Below, one piece after another: positions 1-6,266 of a DNA stretch of 12,527 nucleotides; within the stretch, counting starts at the first letter, position 1, and every line of letters starts with the position of its first letter. The notes beneath the pieces are model-generated. The model had not been told where the DNA came from and did not search any database. It saw only the letters and a list, made by a program, of their open reading frames with translations. Both the position numbers and the translations under genes were made by a program. Source of the DNA: Christensenellaceae bacterium. Its GTDB lineage: Bacteria; Bacillota; Clostridia; Christensenellales; UBA1750. The stretch lies in NCBI GenBank assembly GCA_031287285.1, contig JAITTC010000224.1, positions 1 to 12,527 of the forward strand, read 5' to 3'.

Positions 1-1
1 G

Positions 2-1333
2 CTCGTGCCCCTGGACGAGTACTTCGATAAATATCAAAACCTTGGCGCCTGCTATAGCGATGCAGACCGCGAGCTGCTGACGCAGCCCGACGGCCACATC
101 TATTGGTTTGGCCAGCAGCCCGGCGAAAACGCGGTTTACCCCGCGGCAGGCTACTATCTCAACATGGATCTGCTCAAGCAGAACGATTACCCGATGGTGA
201 CGGACTTTGAGGTCTGGCAGCAGCTGATTCTCGACTACGTCGCCGCGAACCCGGTCTTTAACGGCCAGCCCACCATCGGCATTTCCGAGCCTGCGGAGGC
301 CACCAGGGCTTCGGCGCTTCAATACGGCGGCTCGCGCTTCCTGATGGGCTACCAGAACGACGGCCTGACGGTCATCGACCCGGAAACCCTCGAGGCCAAG
401 ATCATCATGGATTCCGACTTCCAAAAGACCTTCGTGAAGATGCTCAACCGCATGTGGAACGCGGGCGTGGCAGACCCCGAGATGTTCATGCAGACCAACG
501 ACCAGTACCTGGCCAAGCTCGGCACCGGCCGCGTCGCCGGCGTGTACGACCAGCGCGGCTCCATCCAAACCGCTATCGACGCGCTGGTCGCCAATACCCC
601 CGAGCGCAACCTGGTGGCCTTCCCGGTGGTGCTGCCCGGCGTAACGACCGAGCGCTACCGCGGCCCGCGCTTCTTTAGCAGCAGCCAGGGCATCATGGTG
701 ACCACTTCCGCGAAGGATCCCGACCGCGTGGTGCAATTCCTCGACGACATCATGTCTGAAGAGGCGCAGATCATCCTGCACTGGGGCGTTGAGGGCGAGG
801 ATTGGTCCTACGACGCGGATGGCAAGCTGACGAAGACCGACGAGCAGTGGGCCTCCTTCCGGAACGCGGAATTTAAGCAGGAGCGCGGCATCGAGCAGCT
901 GACCTGGTTCTATCTGCGTCCGCTCCTGGAGCCGCTGCCGACCTCGGGCTCGATCCTCTCGCCGACCAACAACGAAGCCTACGTCGTGCGTGCCTACAGC
1001 GACCTAGAGAAGGAATTCCTCTCGCATTACGCAGACAAGGGCTATACCACCTTCGTTTCCTGGTTCAACCCCTCGTATGACGCGACCTACGAGCCCGGCT
1101 GGGCGATTCGTCAGCGCATCCCGACCGACGACCCCCGCAAGATCGCCGGTGAAACCGCCCTGGCCATCACGCTTGAGTACCTGCCCAAGCTGGTGCAGGC
1201 GAAGGATGATGCGGCATTTGAGGCGATTTGGGCCGAGTTCACCGGCAAGCTGGCCGACCTGCCCCTTCGCGAGTATGAAGCCCTCGCGACCGAGATGGCC
1301 CAGGCCAGCGCAAAAATCTATGCTTTAAGATAA
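2..1333 (+). CDS. Family-1 extracellular sugar-binding protein, 5'-truncated (LplA/LipO-like)
   Basis: The reading frame is open to the left edge of the window, so the signal peptide and lipobox are missing and the GTG at position 5 is unlikely to be the true start. About 443 codons remain, most of a 500-560 residue LplA/LipO/YtcQ-type lipoprotein. Near the visible N-terminus is a segment of the kind 'YYLNMDLLKQ' followed by a 'TDFEVWQQL' helix, typical of the family-1 (COG1653) solute-binding fold. The C-terminal third is helical and rich in Glu/Tyr/Trp, as in this subfamily. By family knowledge the protein is anchored outside the membrane and delivers an oligosaccharide or modified sugar to the permease pair encoded immediately downstream. 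The substrate cannot be read from the sequence. The stop is TAA at 1331. Identification is firm at the level of family and transporter type. Confidence 0.9.
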   Translation, partial: LVPLDEYFDKYQNLGACYSDADRELLTQPDGHIYWFGQQPGENAVYPAAGYYLNMDLLKQNDYPMVTDFEVWQQLILDYVAANPVFNGQPTIGISEPAEATRASALQYGGSRFLMGYQNDGLTVIDPETLEAKIIMDSDFQKTFVKMLNRMWNAGVADPEMFMQTNDQYLAKLGTGRVAGVYDQRGSIQTAIDALVANTPERNLVAFPVVLPGVTTERYRGPRFFSSSQGIMVTTSAKDPDRVVQFLDDIMSEEAQIILHWGVEGEDWSYDADGKLTKTDEQWASFRNAEFKQERGIEQLTWFYLRPLLEPLPTSGSILSPTNNEAYVVRAYSDLEKEFLSHYADKGYTTFVSWFNPSYDATYEPGWAIRQRIPTDDPRKIAGETALAITLEYLPKLVQAKDDAAFEAIWAEFTGKLADLPLREYEALATEMAQASAKIYALR

Positions 1334-1341
1334 GCGCAAAA

Positions 1342-1402
1342 CCCCTTCTTTTTGATCTTCAAGGGGCTTGGCGGGTTGCCGACTCAAAGGCGGCGGCCCG
1401 CC
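1342..1402 (+). promoter_or_regulatory. Intercistronic stem-loops between binding-protein and permease genes
   Basis: Two inverted repeats lie in the 150-bp gap after the binding-protein stop. The first is CCCCTT (1342-1347) with AAGGGG (1361-1366). The second and stronger is GGCGGG-TT-GCCG (1370-1381) pairing with CGGC-GG-CCCGCC (1391-1402). Neither is followed by a clean T-tract, so this is not a classical full terminator. Stable hairpins here commonly protect the binding-protein mRNA or partly attenuate read-through, giving more binding protein than permease. That role is inferred. The pairing is read directly from the sequence. Confidence 0.5.
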
Positions 1403-1483
1403 CTCGCCCCTTCTTCCCCTCGGCAAGGCGGGCGCTTCCTGAAATCCGCCTTCCCTGCCCCTATTTATAAGGAGGTTAGGCTC

Positions 1484-2449
1484 GTGAGCACGGACCAAAG
1501 GACCCTGCGCTCCGCTTTGAACGGCCCCCGCAGAGGGGATAGCCTGCCGCGGCTGCTATGGAAGCAGCGCCAGCTCATCATCCTCTCGCTGCCGGTTATT
1601 TTCGTGTTCTTCTTCTCGTATTTCCCCCTCTGGGGCTGGATCATCGCCTTCCAGAACTATAAGGTGGCCTTTAAGGGGTCGCTCTTCCAGCAGCAGTGGG
1701 TGGGGCTTGAGAACTTCGTGGCCCTGTTTAAGGAAGATACCTTTCTTCGCTCGCTGCGCAACTCGCTGGGGATCGGGCTTCTGACCATTATTTGCTCGTA
1801 CTTTTTCACATTACTGCTGGCGGTGCTGCTGAACGAAATCAAGGTAAGCTGGTTCAAGCGGACGGTGCAGACCATCAGCTACCTGCCGCACTTCGTATCC
1901 TGGGTCGTCGCGGCGAACCTGATCTTCGTGACCTTCTCGCCCGATAACGGGATCGTCAACGAGCTGCTGCTGCGCCTGGGGATCATCTCCTCGCCGATCT
2001 CCTTCATGGGCCTGCCGTCGATTTTTTGGCTGATCGCGGCCTTTTCAGAGGTCTGGAAGGCATCCGGCTACGGCGCCATCGTCTACCTCGCCGCCATGAC
2101 CGCCATCGACCCCGCGCTCTATGAGTCCGCGGATATCGACGGCGCCGGGCGCATCCGCAAGATCTTTGCCATCACCCTGCCCTCCATCGCGCCCACGATC
2201 AAGATCCTCCTGGTTCTCTCCATCGGCAGGCTGTTGTCTGTCGGGTTTGAGAAGATCTTCGTGCTGCGCACCCCCTCCACCACCGAAACCGGCACGACCC
2301 TGGAAATCTACATCTACGACTTCGCCCTGAAATATGCCCTGTTCTCGAAGGGCGCCGCGCTGTCGATCTTCAACTCGCTGGTTTCCATCGTGCTGATCGT
2401 GCTATCCAACTTCGCCGCGAGGGGTCTCGACGGCGAAGGGATCATGTAA
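1484..2449 (+). CDS. Sugar ABC transporter permease, LplB-like
   Basis: This is a 321-residue inner-membrane permease of the binding-protein-dependent transport family (BPD_transp_1, LplB/YtcP group). I start it at the GTG at 1484 because AAGGAGG lies at 1469-1475 with good spacing. In-frame codons back to 1352 run through the intercistronic hairpins and read as low-complexity sequence. About six transmembrane segments are visible, beginning with the hydrophobic run 'LIILSLPVIFVFFFSYF'. The EAA loop that docks on the ATPase is clear: 'ESADIDGAGRIRKIF' starting near residue 214, followed by 'ITLP'. Length and motif fit the family. It should form a heterodimer with the next gene product. No ATPase gene is nearby, as is usual for these systems, which share an MsmX-like ATPase. 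Confidence 0.93.
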   Translation: MSTDQRTLRSALNGPRRGDSLPRLLWKQRQLIILSLPVIFVFFFSYFPLWGWIIAFQNYKVAFKGSLFQQQWVGLENFVALFKEDTFLRSLRNSLGIGLLTIICSYFFTLLLAVLLNEIKVSWFKRTVQTISYLPHFVSWVVAANLIFVTFSPDNGIVNELLLRLGIISSPISFMGLPSIFWLIAAFSEVWKASGYGAIVYLAAMTAIDPALYESADIDGAGRIRKIFAITLPSIAPTIKILLVLSIGRLLSVGFEKIFVLRTPSTTETGTTLEIYIYDFALKYALFSKGAALSIFNSLVSIVLIVLSNFAARGLDGEGIM

Positions 2450-2479
2450 AGAAAGTTAAGGAAAGGAGAGGGAAACAAC

Positions 2480-3424
2480 ATGACGACGAAGCTAACCAGC
2501 GCGCCCAAGAACACGATGCTGAGCACGAAGACGGAAAACCTCATCTTCGACAGCCTGAATGCCTTGGCGATGCTGTTCGTGTGCGTATTGACGCTATACC
2601 CCTTCATCAACACCATGGCGGTGTCGTTCAACGACTCGATCGACGCGGTGCGCGGGGGGATCTACCTTTGGCCGCGGATGTTCTCGCTAAAAAGCTACGA
2701 AACGATCCTGATCAAGACTTCGTCCATTCCAACATCGGCGATGATCTCGGCGACGAGGGCGATCCTGGGGACCGGGCTCGCGATCCCGATGTCGATGATG
2801 CTGGCCTTCGTGATGACGCGGAGGGACTATGTGCTGCGGGGAGTGGTTACGAAGCTGGTTCTGTTCACGATGTACGTATCCGGCGGGCTGATCCCGACAT
2901 TTTTGACCTTCAGGATGTACGGGCTGATGAACAACTTCCTGGTGTATATTTTGCCGACGACGATTTCGGCGTTCAACGTGCTGGTGATGAGGTCGTTCAT
3001 CGACGGTCTGCCGTTTGAGCTGACGGAATCGGCGAAGATAGACGGAGCGAGCGAGTACAGGATCCTGTTCACGATCATCTTCCCGCTGTCGCTGCCGGTG
3101 CTGGCGACGATCGGGCTGTTCGTGGCGGTATCGCAATGGAATATGTGGTTTGACACGATGCTGTACTGCTCGTCGGCGAAGGGGTTGAGCACGCTGCAGT
3201 ACGAGCTGAAGAAGGTATTGGACTCTGCAAGCTCGATGGCGGGCGACACGGTCTCGGCCGAGGCCGCCGCCTCGTCGGCATCGGAAGGGCAGAGCGGGCG
3301 AGTGACGACGCAGACGATCCGGGCTGCGATGACGGTGATCTCGGTGGTGCCCATCGCGTGCATCTACCCCTTCCTGCAGAAGTACTTCGTCAAGGGCATG
3401 ACCCTTGGCGCCGTGAAAGGCTAA
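2480..3424 (+). CDS. Carbohydrate ABC transporter permease, LplC-like
   Basis: This 314-residue permease is the partner of the LplB-like protein upstream. It starts 30 bp after that stop, behind a GAAAGGAGAGGG ribosome binding site. Hydrophobic segments consistent with six membrane helices are visible. The EAA motif 'ESAKIDGASEYRILF' starts at about residue 183, followed by 'FPLSLP'. A polar Ala/Ser-rich stretch (around residues 250-275) precedes the last helix, and the protein ends in 'YFVKGMTLGAVKG', the usual C-terminus of LplC/YtcP-type permeases. Codon choice is odd. From roughly 2640 to 3330 the gene strongly favours G-ending codons (TCG, ACG, GCG, AGG), unlike its C-ending neighbours, and it returns to the C-ending style in the last 25 codons. 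This suggests recombination or a different origin for the body of the gene. Family assignment is firm; the substrate is unknown. Confidence 0.94.
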   Translation: MTTKLTSAPKNTMLSTKTENLIFDSLNALAMLFVCVLTLYPFINTMAVSFNDSIDAVRGGIYLWPRMFSLKSYETILIKTSSIPTSAMISATRAILGTGLAIPMSMMLAFVMTRRDYVLRGVVTKLVLFTMYVSGGLIPTFLTFRMYGLMNNFLVYILPTTISAFNVLVMRSFIDGLPFELTESAKIDGASEYRILFTIIFPLSLPVLATIGLFVAVSQWNMWFDTMLYCSSAKGLSTLQYELKKVLDSASSMAGDTVSAEAAASSASEGQSGRVTTQTIRAAMTVISVVPIACIYPFLQKYFVKGMTLGAVKG

Positions 3425-3455
3425 ACCCAAGCAGGATTCATCCCGCCAAACGGCG

Positions 3456-3502
3456 AATCAAAAAGGCGATGCGCCCACTCAATGGGCCCTCGCCTTTTGA
3501 TT
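3456..3502 (+). terminator. Rho-independent terminator of the ABC transporter operon
   Basis: The hairpin has outer arms AAAAGGCGA (3461-3469) and TCGCCTTTT (3490-3498), which can extend by AATC/GATT. An inner GCCCA/TGGGC stem closes a CTCAA loop. The right arm ends in TTTTGATTT. It lies 31 bp after the permease stop and directly before the pyrE remnant, so it separates the two transcription units. Confidence 0.8.
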
Positions 3503-3538
3503 TCCCCTAAAGGTTTGCCAAAGAAACGAGGTTCTTTG

Positions 3539-3980
3539 ATGGAAAAATGCCTTCTCGCCAAGGAAATCTACTTGGCCGCGCTGCTTTCGCCATTGCGGAG
3601 CGAATGCGGGAGCTGATTCCGCCGGATATCGAGGTTTTAGGCGGCTTGGAGCTGGGCTGCATCCCGCTGGCGACCGCGATCTCGCTGCAAAGCCGCCTTC
3701 CTGCGGCCTTCATCCGCAAAAAGACCAAGGAATACGGCACTCGCAAGCTGGCCGAGGGGCCGGAACTCGCCGGGAAGCGCCTTTTGATCATCGAAGATGT
3801 CATCACAACCGGCGGGGCCGTCTTAGACGGCGCAAAGGCCTTTCGCGCGCTCGGCGCGCGCCGAAGCGCTCTTGGCGGAGCAGCGGGCCAGCCCTTCTTT
3901 CGGCCTGCGCGGCGGAAGATCTTCTCAAAGCCGCCGAGAAAAGCCCTTCATTTCAACGCAAAGGAGCCCTTTTACCATGA
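3539..3980 (+). pseudogene. pyrE: Degenerate orotate phosphoribosyltransferase gene (pyrE)
   Basis: Pieces of one OPRT are spread over three reading frames. The frame from ATG 3539 gives 'MEKCLLAKEIYLAALLS', a PyrE N-terminus. At about 3585 the frame shifts to that of 3547, giving 'AIAERMRELIPPDIEVLGG', then 'FIRKKTKEYGT' (catalytic loop type) and 'LLIIEDVITTGG' (PRPP loop). The segment expected between them, of the form FTLRSG...YFDKY, is absent, so roughly 30 residues are lost. After 'RALGA' the expected 'CVIDRE' region is missing. 'EALLAEQ' appears in the frame of 3872, then 'AEDLLKAAEKSPSFQRKGAL' in the third frame. That last frame ends at TGA 3978-3980, overlapping the ATG of the next gene as ATGA, which fits the ancestral gene end. 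The longest single frame (3547-3999) runs past that point as nonsense. The product should be inactive in UMP synthesis. Assembly error is the alternative, but paired loss of conserved blocks favours real decay. Confidence 0.78.
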
Positions 3981-5416
3981 ACGACGAGTGCAACGATAAG
4001 CCCCTGTTTCAAAACAGCGAAGACCTTAAAAAGACCAAGCGCCGCAAAGGGCCGGGTCAGGGGAAGAAGATCCTGTTGGCCTGCTGCGCCCTGATCGTCC
4101 TGGGCGGGGCGGTTTGGGGGCTGACCGCGATCGGCCAGAAAGTGGTTCAAAACCTCAATTCCTTCAGCAATGTTTGGCTGAGCCATCGCGAAAAAGACGA
4201 GGTCGCCCTCGTGCGCGTGGAAACGCGCGAGGGGCTGACGCTCAACATCCGCAGGGAGGGCGGCAGCTACCTCGTGCCGGAGATCGCGCCCGAGGTGCTG
4301 AGCCAAAAGAGCTGCGATGCTGCCTTCGTCAACGCGGCGGAGCTTTTAACCGAATCCGTCGCCGCCAAAGACGTAAGCGACCTTTCGCCCTACGGCCTGC
4401 AAAGCCCTTCCTCGCGGGTTTTCATCGAGTTTACGGATGGAGAGAACCTGCAAATCGAGATTGGCGACAGGGCGGCAGCCAGCCCGCACTACTATGTGCG
4501 CAAGGCGGGCGAAAACACGGTCTATTTGATGAAGGCCTTGCTGGTCAACCTCTATGCGGGCGGGATTTCGGCCTTTTGGGAGGTCGAAAACTTCCATGTA
4601 AACACCGAGGATGCCCTGGGCCTCCTGCTGGAGCGCGAGGGCCAGCCAGGCTTCGAGCTGCGGTATGAAGCGAAGCCGAGCGGCCCGCGCTTTTCGCGCT
4701 GGCACCTGAGCGCACCCTTCATGGCGGACGCAGACGCCCTCTACGTCGAGGACTTCCTGGCAAGGCTCGGCGCCATGAAGGTGGAAAGATACCTGGCGAC
4801 GGCAGAAAGTGAGGGCGGCCTTGCCCAGTATGGCCTCAGCGCCCCGCAAATCACCCTCAGCCTCTTTGACGCGGCCGGCGCCAAGTTCACCCTTTCGATC
4901 GGCACGAGCGATTTCAGCGGCGCTTATGCCCGCTTTGGAGAGAGCCTGGACGTCTACCGCCTCACGACGGAGGCCTGCGCCTTCCTCAATGACTTCGCGC
5001 TCCCGCCCCTGCTGGTCGAGTTTTCAAACATCCACGCCATCACCAACCTAAAGTCGCTCGAGGTTACGCTCGATGGAAAAAGCACCCTCTATACCCTGGA
5101 GGGCGAGGGGGAAGGCCAGCGCTGCCTGCGGGATGGCGCCCCAATCGACCTTGCGGCCTTCAGGGAAGCCTTCCAAGAGATCAATCTCATCCCCTGGGCC
5201 GGGCTGGCGGAAGGGGATTATGGCGTGCCTGAGGCGCCCAAGCTGCTGACGCTGCGCTATGCCTTCACGAACAGCGACGAAACCCTGGAGGTTGACTACA
5301 TCGACCTTTCGGTCAACAACCTGGCAGTCGCCAAGAATGGCAGCTGCGGCCTCTTCATCCGCAAGGACGATGCGGGCAAGATGCTGGCAGCCTGGAAGGC
5401 CCTCGCCGCCGAATAA
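3977..5416 (+). CDS. Membrane-anchored DUF4340 domain protein
   Basis: The predicted protein has 479 residues. I use ATG 3977 because AAAGGAG (3959-3965) lies just upstream and because it overlaps the relic pyrE stop. A longer in-frame start at 3872 would run through pyrE sequence. The N-terminus is a Lys/Arg-rich cytoplasmic tail (residues 18-31), then a single membrane helix at about 32-53, and the remainder is probably extracytoplasmic. The repeated pattern '(L)SPYGL..P...V.IEFTDG....IEIGD' at about residues 135-165 recurs as 'LAQYGLSAPQITLSLFD' near 280-300, and a more diverged third copy, 'YGVPEAPKLLTLRY', lies near 415. This repeated beta-rich module is typical of DUF4340. Relatives often sit beside GldA/GldG-like ABC-2 transporter genes; none is visible here. 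The function is not established. A weak hairpin with a short T-run follows the stop. Confidence 0.82.
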   Translation: MNDECNDKPLFQNSEDLKKTKRRKGPGQGKKILLACCALIVLGGAVWGLTAIGQKVVQNLNSFSNVWLSHREKDEVALVRVETREGLTLNIRREGGSYLVPEIAPEVLSQKSCDAAFVNAAELLTESVAAKDVSDLSPYGLQSPSSRVFIEFTDGENLQIEIGDRAAASPHYYVRKAGENTVYLMKALLVNLYAGGISAFWEVENFHVNTEDALGLLLEREGQPGFELRYEAKPSGPRFSRWHLSAPFMADADALYVEDFLARLGAMKVERYLATAESEGGLAQYGLSAPQITLSLFDAAGAKFTLSIGTSDFSGAYARFGESLDVYRLTTEACAFLNDFALPPLLVEFSNIHAITNLKSLEVTLDGKSTLYTLEGEGEGQRCLRDGAPIDLAAFREAFQEINLIPWAGLAEGDYGVPEAPKLLTLRYAFTNSDETLEVDYIDLSVNNLAVAKNGSCGLFIRKDDAGKMLAAWKALAAE

Positions 5417-5424
5417 GAGAAAAG

Positions 5425-5447
5425 GCCCTCCGCTGAGGGCATATTTT
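5425..5447 (+). terminator. Short terminator-like hairpin after the DUF4340 gene
   Basis: GCCCTC (5425-5430), a CGCT loop and GAGGGC (5435-5440) are followed by ATATTTT. The 6-bp stem with an imperfect T-run should act as a weak or partial terminator. It leaves some read-through possible into the Imm5-like gene, for which I see no convincing promoter in the remaining 40 bp. Confidence 0.5.
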
Positions 5448-5486
5448 AAAGCATAAAGCCGCGAAGCGAGCCGAAAGGAGTTTCAA

Positions 5487-6041
5487 ATGAGCAAAAAACC
5501 GCGCAAGATGCTGGGCTTTGCCGATTCGCCCCACATCCTGCGCCTCATGCGGCTGATCGAAACGCAATCCAAGCCCACGATCTCAAGCTGGTGCCTAGAT
5601 TACGCGGAGGCATGGCTTTTGCCCATTTTTGAGCGGGCGGTGCCCGGCGATTCGCGCCCCCGAATCGCCATTGAAGCCGCAAGGAGCTGGCTGCGCGGCG
5701 AAAACAAGCTGCAGGACGTGCGCGATCTCGCCTGGGAAAGCCACCTTGCCGCCAAGGACGCAAAAAGCCCGGCCGCGGAGGCCGCCGCCCGCGCCGTCGC
5801 AAACGCCGCGCTGAGCGTTCATGTTTCGACCCACTCGCTCGGCATCGCGGCCTATGGCTCGGCGGCCATCGCCTACGAGCGCTTCGGCACCGGCCAAAGC
5901 GATGCATTCTATGAGGCCGTCGCGGCCGAGGAATGCGCGAAGATGGAGCTTGCCCTTCGCGCCATTGCGGTAAAAAACGAGCCAAACCCCGCCCCTTGCA
6001 AGTGGACGCACGCCAATGGCATGAGAAAGCAAGGTGACTAA
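5487..6041 (+). CDS. Imm5-like putative immunity protein
   Basis: This is a 184-residue soluble, mostly helical protein behind a GAAAGGAG ribosome binding site (5474-5481). From memory, the sequence pattern matches the family annotated as 'putative immunity protein' with an Imm-5-like domain. Diagnostic stretches are 'MLGFADSPHILRLMRLIETQ' near the start, then 'WCLDYAEAWLLPIFE', 'RPRIAIEAARSWLRG', 'HVSTHSLGIAAYGSAAIAYE', and the C-terminal 'AAEECAKMELALRAIAVKNEPNP'. The domain name comes from association with polymorphic toxin loci, but many members stand alone and no partner toxin has been shown for most of them. No obvious secreted toxin (no LXG, WXG or RHS signature) is adjacent here. It leads a tight cassette: the next gene begins 4 bp after its stop and the TIR gene follows. 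A role in guarding or regulating that cassette is inference. Confidence 0.8.
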   Translation: MSKKPRKMLGFADSPHILRLMRLIETQSKPTISSWCLDYAEAWLLPIFERAVPGDSRPRIAIEAARSWLRGENKLQDVRDLAWESHLAAKDAKSPAAEAAARAVANAALSVHVSTHSLGIAAYGSAAIAYERFGTGQSDAFYEAVAAEECAKMELALRAIAVKNEPNPAPCKWTHANGMRKQGD

Positions 6042-6045
6042 CGCC

Positions 6046-6252
6046 ATGCCGGATTTTACGGCGGAGGAGCTGAGCGAAGCGCATCGCGCGCTGCTGTCGA
6101 CGCTGCGCAAGTGCGAAAAGATCGACGCGGCTAAGCTCGGCAAGCCCCAGCAAACGCTGCTGAAAAGGCGAATCGCCGCGCTGCAGCTTGCCCTTGCCCT
6201 CATCAAACGGGAGCAAGACGAAACGGAAAAAAACGGCCCTCAAGGGATTTAG
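6046..6252 (+). CDS. Small conserved helical protein, 68 aa, unknown function
   Basis: I place the start at ATG 6046, behind AAGGTGA (6031-6037). The GTG at 6034 lies inside that ribosome binding site and is less likely. The 68-residue product is charged and predicted helical. It has the core 'FTAEELSEAHRALLSTLRKC', then 'LLKRRIAALQLALALIKRE', with no signal peptide or membrane segment. The pattern resembles short uncharacterised Firmicutes proteins of the type 'FT.EEL.EA.RAI.ST..KCEK...LLTRRI.AL.IA..LI'; this is from memory and no function is known. It is sandwiched without gaps between the Imm5-like and TIR genes. The ribosome binding site of the TIR gene overlaps its TAG stop, so translation of the two is probably coupled. 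The real existence of the gene is well supported by spacing and codon pattern. Confidence 0.75.
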   Translation: MPDFTAEELSEAHRALLSTLRKCEKIDAAKLGKPQQTLLKRRIAALQLALALIKREQDETEKNGPQGI

Positions 6253-6266
6253 GAGGGGATCTTCAA

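Noticed and set aside
1352..1483. N-terminal extension of the first permease to an ATG at 1352
   Set aside because: The extension runs through two hairpins and lacks family similarity, whereas the GTG at 1484 has an excellent AAGGAGG site and gives the normal protein length.
2687..3430. Minus-strand frame of 247 codons opposite the second permease gene
   Set aside because: The translation is Arg/His/Gln-rich nonsense created by the G-ending codons of the permease on the other strand.
3872..3976. N-terminal extension of the DUF4340 protein to 3872
   Set aside because: This stretch overlaps remnants of the pyrE C-terminus in other frames. ATG 3977 has a proper ribosome binding site and is followed by the expected tail and membrane helix.
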